From an uncultured Clostridia bacterium (GTDB lineage: Bacteria > Bacillota > Clostridia > UMGS1810): a DNA stretch of 55,815 nt. The position numbers and the translations under genes are program-made. The notes beneath the pieces were generated by a model that saw only the letters and a list, made by a program, of their open reading frames with translations, was not told the DNA's origin and made no database searches. The DNA is taken from NCBI GenBank assembly GCA_934463165.1, contig CAKSJG010000019.1:1-55815 (forward strand). Direction: 5' to 3'. Below, in pieces: positions 1 through 9,331 of this stretch (its first letter is position 1; every line of letters starts with the position of its first letter).

Positions 1-77
1 CCTCCGAGTTGCTATGCAACTCACCTCCCCTTGCACAGGGGAGGCATTGTTTCTTGCGCTGATTCCGCATTAAATTA
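1..77 (+). repeat. Element A, right-end fragment (window edge)
   Basis: This stretch nearly repeats 810-885: a CTCCGAGTTGC start, the CCTCCCC/GGGGAGG hairpin, the TTTCTTGCG terminus and the flank CTGATTCCGCATTAAATTA are all shared. It is the right end of the same MITE-like family as 691-866, cut by the window start. The shared flank beyond the terminus shows that the duplication is longer than the element itself. Confidence 0.75.
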
Positions 78-502
78 ATGTTTAGCGGTGTAATTTGCAT
101 TTCATCTCTGATAAAATGTTAAATTATATCAATAACATTCTTTTCAAGATGGGATGTGCCCTCCCCTCTTGGACACCCCTCGTTTTTTTCTTGAAAACCA
201 ACCTGCAAATCATTTCAAAAATCTCAGCCGACTTGATTTCCTCAAATTATTTCGGAAACAAGTCTGAATTCCGCCCGAGATTCAAGGGAACCGATTATAT
301 TCGGGCGAAATTCTCTTTCGATTTTTTCATGAAAAAACCGCATGCTGATTTTCAAACAAAAAATGCTCGCAAAGAAATTTGATATCACAGCTCACGAACT
401 ATGATAACGTGCAAACAAGCGGGACATGCTATCCGCCCCTACGCATAATCGGGCATATACGTTCCTTGCACAATGTTAATATATTGTGTTTATAATACGC
501 AT
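78..502. other. Non-coding, repeat-derived intergenic DNA
   Basis: No convincing gene is seen. A 95-codon open frame at 95-382 has no ribosome site, signal or recognisable domain. The stretch contains an imperfect inverted repeat (266-278 with 301-313, core CGCCCGA/TCGGGCG). Its end (about 425-500, around CATATACGTTCCTTGCA) resembles the sequence just before the element-B copy at 29,351, so the repeat family seems to carry a longer conserved left flank. Confidence 0.5.
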
Positions 503-658
503 GCGGAACGCTGTGTGGTACGCTGCCTACGTAGTTATTGAAAGGTTGCAATTAATTATTAAACGGAATTATATTACAGCTTTTCGTTTAAACCAATTAG
601 TTAATTGAAAGCATACCTATAAAATTATTTGTAGGCAGCGGTGCCCACACCGTTCCGC
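503..658 (-). repeat. Element B, copy 1 (156-bp MITE-like repeat)
   Basis: The copy is bounded by GCGGAACG and CGTTCCGC terminal inverted repeats and carries the family interior (TTCAATTAACTAATTGGTTT read on the minus strand). It has the same length as the copy at 25,418-25,573 but the opposite orientation, and its left terminus is degenerate. No open frame lies inside, so it would be a non-autonomous element. Seen directly; the MITE interpretation is inferred. Confidence 0.8.
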
Positions 659-690
659 TTACACAATACATACAAAATCATACTGTTAAA

Positions 691-866
691 CGCAAGAAAG
701 AAAGGCGCCCTTGTGTAAAGGGAGCTGTCAGCGTCAGCTGACTGAGGGATTGTCAAAACATGTTTTTAACTCAGCAGCATATTTTGCAAGGGTTAAATAT
801 TTACAACCCCTCCGAGTTGCTCAATAGCTCACCTCCCCTTGCACAGGGGAGGCATTGTTTCTTGCG
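691..866 (+). repeat. Element A, copy 1 (~176-bp MITE-like repeat)
   Basis: It starts with CGCAAGAAAG and ends with TTTCTTGCG, which are terminal inverted repeats. It contains two GC-rich hairpins, one near each end (around GGGAGCTGTCAGCGTCAGCTG and the CCTCCCC/GGGGAGG arms). It lies 32 bp after element B copy 1, and the reverse complement of this pair occurs at 25,208-25,573. Confidence 0.8.
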
Positions 867-922
867 CTGATTCCGCATTAAATTATAATTTATCATCTTA
901 TCCAATATATGAGTATAACACA

Positions 923-958
923 AAAGAGCAAACAAATCAATGTTTTTGTTTGCTCTTT
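923..958 (-). terminator. Rho-independent terminator of the first SLH operon
   Basis: A 12-bp perfect stem (AAAGAGCAAACA with its complement) lies 22 bases beyond the stop codon of the leftward gene ending at 980. On the minus strand the stem is followed by a short T run. It is the end point expected for the operon that starts at 13,585. Confidence 0.65.
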
Positions 959-979
959 ATATGTTATTATATGTTCGCT

Positions 980-3589
980 TTATTTATCGGTATAATTTAT
1001 CACAAATGCAGTCTTCGCCTCGCAGCTGACAGTCCTGAGAATTATATATGACGCATCGGATGCGCATGATATATAATCCTTTATTGCTTCCGTCGGGGCA
1101 TGATAAATTCTGATTTTCTTTATATCTCCGCTCGTTTTGTCCTTAACGGCATCGATAAAGACAACCTTTGTATTTGACTTTATCTGATAGTTAACCAGTT
1201 TATCAAAAGAAATACCGTCCTGCATATCCGTATTTGCGCAGATTTCAAGCCAATCGCCTTTTTTGCTGTATACCCTGCCGCGGACATATGTTGTATATGT
1301 CTGATTTACGGTATTGTATTCCTCGGAATATATCGACAGGTCTTTTGTTATCTTATAAAGCTTATTGCTTCGGTTAAGCATATATCTTATTATGTCGCCC
1401 TTTTTAAGAGCGGATACGGTTTTTCCCATATCTTCGGTATCGTCAGCCTCATACCGCATAAATACTCCGTCTGCCCACAGGCATACGTTATATACTTCTT
1501 CACCGTCGTTATTTATAACCTTTACGATATCTTCTATAACAGCCGCGCCGCTGTCATCTGAAAATACGGTTGTCGGTCTTGTCATAACCGCGCCTGCCGT
1601 GCCGCTTCCGTCAAGATCATATGACACAACCTGATACGATTTGTCATTTGCAAAATAATCTTTGTTTACAACATAATACTTTTCCGCTTTTATTTCTTCA
1701 TCCGATGTCGGAATAACAAAGCAGGGAGTTACATCGCTTAAGTTGAATCTCGGTATAAATGAGCCGCTTTTATATGTCATTGTGGAATCAAGACTGCCGT
1801 AATATTTGTTGAGGCTGTCGTAGTTATTTTTTTCTTCATATAAAACAGAACTGTCAGATGCCTGCTGCACCGTGTCTATGGCATTTATCTCTCCGTCCGA
1901 ATTAAGCTTGTAACGAATAAGTCTGTTTTCATCTCCCGAAGCTATGAGAGAATCCAAAAGAGTTTTGGCATCCGTATCTTTCTTGGAACCTGCGGCATCG
2001 ATTTTAAGTTTGGCCGCAATGTCACACTCAAGCATTTCGGAATCCTCGGTAAAGATTTTTACTCTGCATTTTCTCTCAAGATCCGTTGAAAAAGCCGTTG
2101 CTACGACAAAACCGTATTTAAGCTTGGGAGAGGATGTCGTGCAGACAACAGCGTCATTGCCGAAGCCCAAAAGAACCGTACACTTTGAGCCCACAGATAT
2201 CGGTGCGCTCTCGTCTTTCATATATCCCGTGCATTTGTATTTTACACCGTCTATATAAAACTCGTCATCATCGGTCGAAAATTCGCTTATTGTTCCGCTC
2301 ACGCTTCCGGTCAAAACATATATTGCAATTTTCATGCCGTCTTCGGATACTTCACATGCAATAATGCCGTTTGCCGCAAGCGCCGATATATCCGTTTTCG
2401 CAAAATCTCCGTCCTCGTTTACTGCATAGTATGATATTTTGCAGTCATCATCTTTATATGATACATAGCTGCCGTTTTCTCCGACAATCATCTCGTTTGT
2501 TTCGTCAACGCGGTTTATCTGCATATACGTACGGCAATTTGCGTATATAACATCATATGTTCCGTTATCGTCATTATCGACAAGAGTAAATACAGCCGAA
2601 TCATAGTCTAAAAGCTCATCCAGAGTATTGGTGATATATGCCTTTCCGTTATATATAATCTTGCACACGTCGGAAAGGTTATAATCCTTTGTTTTGCCCG
2701 AACCGTTCTCTACGGATATCTTTTTGGCATCAAACTCATCAACATCGTCTGCATCAAACGTTACCTCTCTGTTTGAGACAGGTTCAATATATACAGCCTT
2801 GTTATGCTTTGAAGCTTCGGTGTAATACACCTTTACATTATATCCGAGATAAGTTTTATCGGTATTTATTTCATATTCCGCACTGCCTATGCGTATTCTG
2901 CCGTCTGAAGCCGTATCTCCGGAGTATAAAAGCGGCGAATATTCATCTGCGGTAACAATGCCCTCAACCGTCTTTATGTCATGATATACATAAAGCAGAT
3001 TTGTATCTTTCTTCACTTCAAATTTTTCATCATCACCGAAACCTGTCTGCTCCATGATGTCTTCCGTCATCATATTATACAAAAGGTTAACGCAGTCGCT
3101 GTAAGAAAGCGTCGTTGTAACATCACTTAAAAGCCCTGCCGATGATGCGGCAGCAAGATATCCGTAAGGATATCCGCCTTTTGCTTCGGCACTCTTGCCG
3201 TAGCCGCACGATACGGCAGCTATTTTCACAGCCTGCTCATATGTAATCGGGCTGTCGGGGTAAAAATACAATCCGTAGCTTATAAGCCCCTGCGAAAGTG
3301 CATATTTAACAGCCGAACCGCCGACGCGAGTCGGATCGATATCGGTAAAATCGGTTACAGCGGCAGAATCGGCATCAAATCCCATAAGACCCATCGCATT
3401 TCTGATGAAGTCAAAACGGCTCATATATTCTCCGTCCGATTCAATAAATCCGCCGTATACGCTCTTTAAAAGTCCGAGCTTTGTTTCATCAGGTTGATTA
3501 ACAGCCGTTTCATTATCGGCAAAAGCATTCACAGCCGAAAAAGATATTGCAAGAGCAATTGAAAGTATAATTGATATTATTTTTTTCAT
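980..3589 (-). CDS. Secreted SLH-domain surface protein (869 aa)
   Basis: The protein is probably a cell-surface structural or adhesive protein. Residues 1-24 form a signal peptide ending near NAFA. Residues about 38-190 hold degenerate S-layer-homology repeats (ITYEQAVKIA and similar), which in this family bind cell-wall polymer. The remaining ~670 residues are acidic and probably beta-rich, with no domain I recognise. The start is supported by AAGGAGAGG eight bases upstream. It is the last gene of a leftward operon, 19 bases after the giant LamG/SLH gene. It is paralogous to the 920-aa protein at 34,043-36,805: both have an N-terminal SLH region, then a YHxI...EGIVTA motif near residue 210, then a divergent body. 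The function of the body is unknown. Confidence 0.8.
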   Translation of the reverse strand: MKKIISIILSIALAISFSAVNAFADNETAVNQPDETKLGLLKSVYGGFIESDGEYMSRFDFIRNAMGLMGFDADSAAVTDFTDIDPTRVGGSAVKYALSQGLISYGLYFYPDSPITYEQAVKIAAVSCGYGKSAEAKGGYPYGYLAAASSAGLLSDVTTTLSYSDCVNLLYNMMTEDIMEQTGFGDDEKFEVKKDTNLLYVYHDIKTVEGIVTADEYSPLLYSGDTASDGRIRIGSAEYEINTDKTYLGYNVKVYYTEASKHNKAVYIEPVSNREVTFDADDVDEFDAKKISVENGSGKTKDYNLSDVCKIIYNGKAYITNTLDELLDYDSAVFTLVDNDDNGTYDVIYANCRTYMQINRVDETNEMIVGENGSYVSYKDDDCKISYYAVNEDGDFAKTDISALAANGIIACEVSEDGMKIAIYVLTGSVSGTISEFSTDDDEFYIDGVKYKCTGYMKDESAPISVGSKCTVLLGFGNDAVVCTTSSPKLKYGFVVATAFSTDLERKCRVKIFTEDSEMLECDIAAKLKIDAAGSKKDTDAKTLLDSLIASGDENRLIRYKLNSDGEINAIDTVQQASDSSVLYEEKNNYDSLNKYYGSLDSTMTYKSGSFIPRFNLSDVTPCFVIPTSDEEIKAEKYYVVNKDYFANDKSYQVVSYDLDGSGTAGAVMTRPTTVFSDDSGAAVIEDIVKVINNDGEEVYNVCLWADGVFMRYEADDTEDMGKTVSALKKGDIIRYMLNRSNKLYKITKDLSIYSEEYNTVNQTYTTYVRGRVYSKKGDWLEICANTDMQDGISFDKLVNYQIKSNTKVVFIDAVKDKTSGDIKKIRIYHAPTEAIKDYISCASDASYIILRTVSCEAKTAFVINYTDK

Positions 3590-3608
3590 CTTAAAATCCT
3601 CTCCTTTC

Positions 3609-6600
3609 TCAGTGTGCCTGCGAATAGCCGATAACGTTCATTATCATTGTTGCCGCCTGTGCTCTGGTTATGGAATCTGACGGTGCAAATATGTCGTCTC
3701 CCACTCCGCCGACTACTCCGCTTGCCTTTAGAATGTTAATCGCGTCTTTAGCGTAATCCGCCATAGCGGACGTATCGGTAAATTCGTTTTTAATTTCGGC
3801 AAGAGTGTAATTTTTGCTCAAGTATCTGTAAATAATAACAGCTGCATCCTGGCGTGTAATCGCACTGTCAGGATTGAAGTTTCCGTTATTATTGCCGTTT
3901 GCAATTCCTGCTCCGGCAGCTTTTTTCACATACGGTGCATACCATGCCGAATCGGCCACATCGGCAAACGATGTACCGGATGCGGAATTAATACCAAACG
4001 CTGTGACAATCAGCTTTACAAATTCTGCTCTGGTTATGGTGTTGTCGGGGCGGAAGGTGTTGTCGGAATATCCGTTTATTATGCCTTTGGCTTTAAGCTC
4101 GGTTATTGTTTTTTCTGCCCAATGACCGCCTATATCCGAATAAGCTTTTTGGCTTACATTCGGGCCTCCGGGATTAACATCGGGCGGTGCAACAGTCGGA
4201 TTCTTGCTGCTTCCTCCGCCGCCTCCGCCTCCTCCTACGGATGAACCTGAACCGCTGTTTTCCGATTTATATGCGCTGTATGCTTCTTTTTCAAAGAGTT
4301 TGGCTATCCCCGCAAAATCGCTGACCTGTGATTTGTTTTTATACATATTTTCAAACACGGTGTTTTTATCTTTAAGCCTGTTATAATCTGAAACGGATGC
4401 GCCGATCAGACCGAAATCCGAATTGATTTTATTACCGTTTCCGTCTTCACCGAGAACAATCTGCTTAAGCTCATACCAGTTTGCGGAATTTTTAAAGCAT
4501 GTGCAGACAAGCGCCTTTTTAAACGAAAGTGCATAGCTGTCGCCGTTTGCAAGGTCAATTGCATTTAAGTTTTTGAGAAATGCTTTTTTGTTTTCTTCCG
4601 AAAGGCTTTTATAGTCCTCAAAGCAGTCTATAATTTTTGTGTTTCCGTCATACACCGTAAGTGCGTCTTTATATTTAAGAAGAGTATCCGAAATATCGGC
4701 ACCGTTCTTTATAAGAATTGCTGCCGAAATCTGAGATACGGCGCCGCCTACGCTGTCTGCCGTGTAGCCTCCCGTCGGCTTTAATGCATAAAGCATTGCC
4801 GATGCAAGGGAGGAATCCGCTTTGTATATCTCGCTGTCAAGCCCGATTTTTTCACACGAAGAATCAAGAATTGTTTTTATTCCCGATTTATCGGAAGAGT
4901 TAATCTTTGAAAGAATGTCTCCCTCTTCGGACTTGTTAACAAATATAAACGTATCTGAAACGGAATCTAATCCGCTGAGTACATATACTCTGTATTTACC
5001 GCCGTCAAAATCCTCGGGAAGCTTAACCGATACGGCAAACGCACCGTTTAAGCGGCTTATGCATGCCTCGCTTATTATCGGTTTTTCCGCCTCTGACGGA
5101 GCGCCCGACTCATTTTTTGCAACCATAACATAAACAACGTTTTCCGCGCCGACGGGCGTTGTGCCGTTTATGGTGAGTGCTCTTGCGGAGTCGCTGTATG
5201 ATACGGCCGCTTTTAATGTATCGCTCTTATCGGATTCATAAACGGATTCCGCCTCGGAATCGGATGTGTATATATTTTGATTCAGCGGCGTTTTGGAATC
5301 AAAGTCATCCATAAAGAACACCTTTGCTCTGTAGTTCGAAGCCCCTCCGAGATCCGAAAGCGCACTTTTTGTTATCGAAAAATCTTCGCTGCTTTCGGCA
5401 TATACGGTTATCTTCTTGGAAACCGAAGCTTTATAAACACCGTCATTGGAATAAATATTCATAACGGCTGTCGCTTTCTTTGCTTCAAACGATGTGTTTA
5501 CAAGCTTAGCTTTAAAAGTTACGTAAGAATCCTGTTTTAAAAATTCTGCGTTTTCGATGTCGAAATCGGACGGTGATGTTTTAAATATTCCCGTTGTTTC
5601 TTTTCCGATTTCATATCCGTCAAGAGTTTTCAGACCGTCCGAAAATACAATTTTATACTCTGCGGAAGATACAAGAGGATATTCGGGTTCAACGGTTATA
5701 ATTTCATTAGCACTGCCCGATACCGAAACCGATTTTATCGGAATATTTATTCCGTCGCGATATATCTTGATTTTTGACGAATCGATGCTTTCAAAGCCTT
5801 CGCTTAAAAGAATGTTATATTTATCGGCTTTATAGTCAACGGATTTTTCATCAGAATCTTTCACATAAACATTTTTTACATACGGGAAATCAACATACTG
5901 GGTAAAGCTGTAGTTATCCCATGCATAATAACCCTCTTCGTTTTCGGGTATGTTGTTTACATAAAGCTCAAGCCTTGAGTGGTCATTCATTGAGGCAAAG
6001 TTCTTAAAGCCCAGACCGTAATCATCGGCAATAAGCTTGCCGTCCCAATAAAAATCATAGGTCCGGTTTGTAAAGTCATAAATAAGGTCAAATGTGTGCC
6101 ATTCATTAGCCTTAAGCTCCACGGAAGCATCATTGACACCGTTATTTTTGAGATACAGTCTGCCGCCGCTGACCTGTGCGGTACCGACAAAAGCATTATT
6201 GCCCGATGTATCGGTATATCGGGTGTTCAGATAGCTGTTTAAATCCGTTCTGCTTAAATAAAGGTCAAACTTATATTCATATATTCCTCTCGATGCCGTT
6301 GTACGGTTGCCGACAAACGGCGCCTTGTCTGCCTTTTTGCCGGAATTCTTGCCGTATACAAGCGCATTGCCGTGCTCTGCACCCATATCGCGTATTTCTG
6401 CAAATGAATCCTGACCGTTTGTATTTATTATAAGCTTATCCGAAGAGTTAAGCTCCGATATTGCTTCTTCGGAATACGGTTTGAATTCGCTGAAATCCGT
6501 TGCAAACTTAACAACCTTAATGCTGTTTATGATATTTACGGTATAGTCTTTTACCGTTACATTACCGTCGTTATCCGTCGCCGAAACCGAAATTGTATGC

Positions 6601-9269
6601 GTTCCGTAGCCGCTTATTTTGCCTTCGGCACTGAGAACATACGGCGCGGTGTATGCAGTGTCTATAACTTCTCCGTCAAAGAGGAGTTCAACTTTTACTA
6701 CCGTTCCGTTCGGATCTGTTGCCGTAACGTTTATCTCCGACAGATCATCCGCATTCATAACCGCTTTAAGATCGGAGCTTACACTCGGGAAGTTTATCGG
6801 GCTGTTGGGGCTTTTTTCATAATCATATCTGCCCGATACAGCCGATTCAAAAAGTAAAAGTGTGTTTTTATAATCCGATGCCGCATCGCGCTCTTCGTAC
6901 AGCGAATCGTATACGGCGTCTTTATCGGTTATTTCATTATATTTATCGTTTGAAAGCGACGCGTATTTAAATATGTCAAAGCCGTCACATTCAAAGAACG
7001 TTTTTATATCGTCTGCCGATGAAGCGTCTTTGACCGAATACATAATCATGCTTTCGGCAAGTATGTCGGCAAATGTTTTGCCGCTTGTGAGCGATGCGGA
7101 CTTTGAATCTGCAAGGACATTACTCTTTGCCGCGGAGTTAAGATTTGAATACATATTTGCAAGATCATAACCCCTATCGGCATTTGCAAATGACGATGAA
7201 TATTTTGAAAGCTCCGAAAGAAGCGACGCTCCGCCGCGAACCGCAATTGCCGCGGTATCAGCATTTAACTCCGACATTACTGTTTTTTCGTCATATCCGC
7301 CGTCCGGCCTGTTTGCAAGCACAATTTCGGCAAAAAGCTCTTCGTTTCCGTCAAGCGCATCGGTATCTATGCCGAGTGCACCGGAATTTGAAAAGATTGC
7401 GCTTTGCATCTGCGATGAATCCTCTGCACCGTTAATCTTATCAAGAGCATTTTTAAGCTCCGCTTCATTAATATACCTGAAAGTATCCGAAACGGATGAC
7501 TCCGAGCCTGTTACGGTTACGGTATATTCCCCGGCATTTAAATTTTCGGGGAGAAGAATTTCTTTGCCGTATTTTCCTGAAAGAGATGTATAGAGTGCGT
7601 CATATATAACAACCGATGGGTCATTAACCGACTGAACGGATATAAACAACGCCTTGTCACATCCGCCGGCATACTTTCCGAATACGGTTACCGATTTATT
7701 GTCATTATTATATGAAAGGCTTATGGCCTTATTTGATGATACACCGATATTCTGAATGTTATTATCGGGAAGTGTGTATATTTTGTCTCCCGAAATCACA
7801 CCGCCTTCTGCGGCAAAAGCTGATGCAGATGCAGCCGATGAGGCATCAAGTGAAATATCAATGTCTTTTGTTTCATCCGAAACATTTGAAGATATAAATC
7901 TTCCGTCAGAATCCTTTGCTATGATATATGCCTTTACATTTTTATTTGATTTTGCGGCGAATGTATATTTTCCGCCCGATACTGTAAGGCTTACATCCGT
8001 AAGCTCATCGGATGACGGATTAACGTCGAATTTGCATTTTGTATCGATATCACTGTATATACCGTCTGAAATTTCCGTGTTTTCTTTAACGGTGAGCTCA
8101 CATGTTCTGCCGCCGCTTAAAGGATAAGCGGTATTTACGGTAAGCGTATTACCGCTTAACGACACGGATTCAATATCAATCTCACTGCCGTTCGCAGTAA
8201 GGCTTATGTTTCCGGCATCAATATCGGCATACGGATTGCTGAGTTCTGCATTAAACGAAGTGTCACCCGCATTTAATGCATTGCCGCCGTTTACATTCAC
8301 GATATACGGCTGCGCCGTAACACTGCGGTACACGTAGTTATCCCATGCGGCATAAGCGCTCTTTCCGGCGGATACCATTATTCCGACACGCATCTGGTCA
8401 TTCATCTGAGAAAAATCAGGCATGTTAATTGTGTTGCCTTCGGCTACCGATTCGCCGTTTATTGATAAATCGTATTTTAAATTGTCATAGTCAATCAAAA
8501 ATCTGAATGTATACCATTTTTGTGATTCAAGAGTATATGCCACGCTCCACGAACCGCCGTTATATAGCTGAACATTGCCGTTTTTTATGTAATACATCGG
8601 CATTATGCTTACGTTTCCCGAGGTTGTGTTGTAACGCATGACCATATCCATCTGATTTGAAACATCTTCAAGATAGAGTTCGTATTTATATTCAAACACA
8701 CCGCTTGAATCCGTGGTCTTATTACCGACAAACGGTGTCTTTGTCTCGGTCAGGTTTTCTGCGCCGTATACAAGACTGTGACCGTGTTCGGGATCAATTT
8801 CAGCTATTTTTGCATAACCGCCGTTCTCTCTGATAGTCATTGACTTTTTATCGAGAGTTTTTATTGCATCGCTGTCTCCGATGTCATATTCTTCGTAATC
8901 TTCGCTGTAGCCATCGCCGTAAATGTTTTTTGTAACAAAGACCGAAAAATTCATCTCGGAATTTGCTAAACCCGATTCAACAATTTTAAAATCATGCTTT
9001 CCGATATACGTTATATATTTTGAAATATCAAGTGTTACCTCTGCGGAGTCTGTCGAATCTGTAATGACTGACTTACCGTCTATAAACACTTCAACCGTAT
9101 CTGCTGAATTTTCTTTGCTTACCTTAAAATTTTTAAGTTCCTCAAAGTCTGCCGTTTCCGATACGTTAACCGATATGCCCGAGAGTTCATAGCTTTCTGC
9201 ATAGACAAACGGAACGCATGACGTGAAGATAATAAGAAAGGTAAGTACACCGCTTAAAAGCTTTTTCAT
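3609..9269 (-). CDS. Giant LamG-like / SLH surface protein (1886 aa)
   Basis: This is a wall-attached multidomain protein, probably a carbohydrate-binding or scaffold partner of the neighbouring lyase. The start MKKLLSGV is chosen over a frame open 12 codons further upstream because an AGGAG lies 13 bases before it and a clear signal peptide (to about residue 25, VYA) follows. Two LamG/concanavalin-like regions (about 120-325 and 920-1125) are each followed by an Ig-like segment and an alpha-helical region, so the core is a tandem duplication. A further Ig-like domain (about 830-915) joins the halves. A glycine-rich linker precedes three SLH domains at about 1705-1886 (HWAEKTI, ITRAEFVKLI, ITRAQAATMI). 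It sits between the lyase gene (62-base gap) and the SLH gene (19-base gap). No catalytic domain is recognised. Confidence 0.85.
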   Translation of the reverse strand: MKKLLSGVLTFLIIFTSCVPFVYAESYELSGISVNVSETADFEELKNFKVSKENSADTVEVFIDGKSVITDSTDSAEVTLDISKYITYIGKHDFKIVESGLANSEMNFSVFVTKNIYGDGYSEDYEEYDIGDSDAIKTLDKKSMTIRENGGYAKIAEIDPEHGHSLVYGAENLTETKTPFVGNKTTDSSGVFEYKYELYLEDVSNQMDMVMRYNTTSGNVSIMPMYYIKNGNVQLYNGGSWSVAYTLESQKWYTFRFLIDYDNLKYDLSINGESVAEGNTINMPDFSQMNDQMRVGIMVSAGKSAYAAWDNYVYRSVTAQPYIVNVNGGNALNAGDTSFNAELSNPYADIDAGNISLTANGSEIDIESVSLSGNTLTVNTAYPLSGGRTCELTVKENTEISDGIYSDIDTKCKFDVNPSSDELTDVSLTVSGGKYTFAAKSNKNVKAYIIAKDSDGRFISSNVSDETKDIDISLDASSAASASAFAAEGGVISGDKIYTLPDNNIQNIGVSSNKAISLSYNNDNKSVTVFGKYAGGCDKALFISVQSVNDPSVVIYDALYTSLSGKYGKEILLPENLNAGEYTVTVTGSESSVSDTFRYINEAELKNALDKINGAEDSSQMQSAIFSNSGALGIDTDALDGNEELFAEIVLANRPDGGYDEKTVMSELNADTAAIAVRGGASLLSELSKYSSSFANADRGYDLANMYSNLNSAAKSNVLADSKSASLTSGKTFADILAESMIMYSVKDASSADDIKTFFECDGFDIFKYASLSNDKYNEITDKDAVYDSLYEERDAASDYKNTLLLFESAVSGRYDYEKSPNSPINFPSVSSDLKAVMNADDLSEINVTATDPNGTVVKVELLFDGEVIDTAYTAPYVLSAEGKISGYGTHTISVSATDNDGNVTVKDYTVNIINSIKVVKFATDFSEFKPYSEEAISELNSSDKLIINTNGQDSFAEIRDMGAEHGNALVYGKNSGKKADKAPFVGNRTTASRGIYEYKFDLYLSRTDLNSYLNTRYTDTSGNNAFVGTAQVSGGRLYLKNNGVNDASVELKANEWHTFDLIYDFTNRTYDFYWDGKLIADDYGLGFKNFASMNDHSRLELYVNNIPENEEGYYAWDNYSFTQYVDFPYVKNVYVKDSDEKSVDYKADKYNILLSEGFESIDSSKIKIYRDGINIPIKSVSVSGSANEIITVEPEYPLVSSAEYKIVFSDGLKTLDGYEIGKETTGIFKTSPSDFDIENAEFLKQDSYVTFKAKLVNTSFEAKKATAVMNIYSNDGVYKASVSKKITVYAESSEDFSITKSALSDLGGASNYRAKVFFMDDFDSKTPLNQNIYTSDSEAESVYESDKSDTLKAAVSYSDSARALTINGTTPVGAENVVYVMVAKNESGAPSEAEKPIISEACISRLNGAFAVSVKLPEDFDGGKYRVYVLSGLDSVSDTFIFVNKSEEGDILSKINSSDKSGIKTILDSSCEKIGLDSEIYKADSSLASAMLYALKPTGGYTADSVGGAVSQISAAILIKNGADISDTLLKYKDALTVYDGNTKIIDCFEDYKSLSEENKKAFLKNLNAIDLANGDSYALSFKKALVCTCFKNSANWYELKQIVLGEDGNGNKINSDFGLIGASVSDYNRLKDKNTVFENMYKNKSQVSDFAGIAKLFEKEAYSAYKSENSGSGSSVGGGGGGGGSSKNPTVAPPDVNPGGPNVSQKAYSDIGGHWAEKTITELKAKGIINGYSDNTFRPDNTITRAEFVKLIVTAFGINSASGTSFADVADSAWYAPYVKKAAGAGIANGNNNGNFNPDSAITRQDAAVIIYRYLSKNYTLAEIKNEFTDTSAMADYAKDAINILKASGVVGGVGDDIFAPSDSITRAQAATMIMNVIGYSQAH

Positions 9270-9297
9270 ATATGTTTCAGTCTCCTTTCGAAAGACC

Positions 9298-9313
9298 GGG
9301 GGCAAAAGCCCCC
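9298..9313 (-). other. Intercistronic hairpin between lyase and LamG/SLH genes
   Basis: GGGGGC-AAAA-GCCCCC is a 6-bp GC stem in the 62-base gap, just upstream of the ribosome site of the next gene. No T run follows, so it is more likely an mRNA stabiliser or partial attenuator than a full terminator. Confidence 0.4.
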
Positions 9314-9331
9314 TGCCCCGTAATTATCAGA

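Noticed and set aside
95..382. 95-codon open frame near the window start
   Set aside because: No ribosome site, no known domain, and it lies in repeat-derived DNA with inverted repeats; treated as non-coding.
9298..9313. GGGGGC-AAAA-GCCCCC as a full terminator
   Set aside because: No T run follows and it sits right before the ribosome site of the next gene in the operon; kept only as an intercistronic hairpin.
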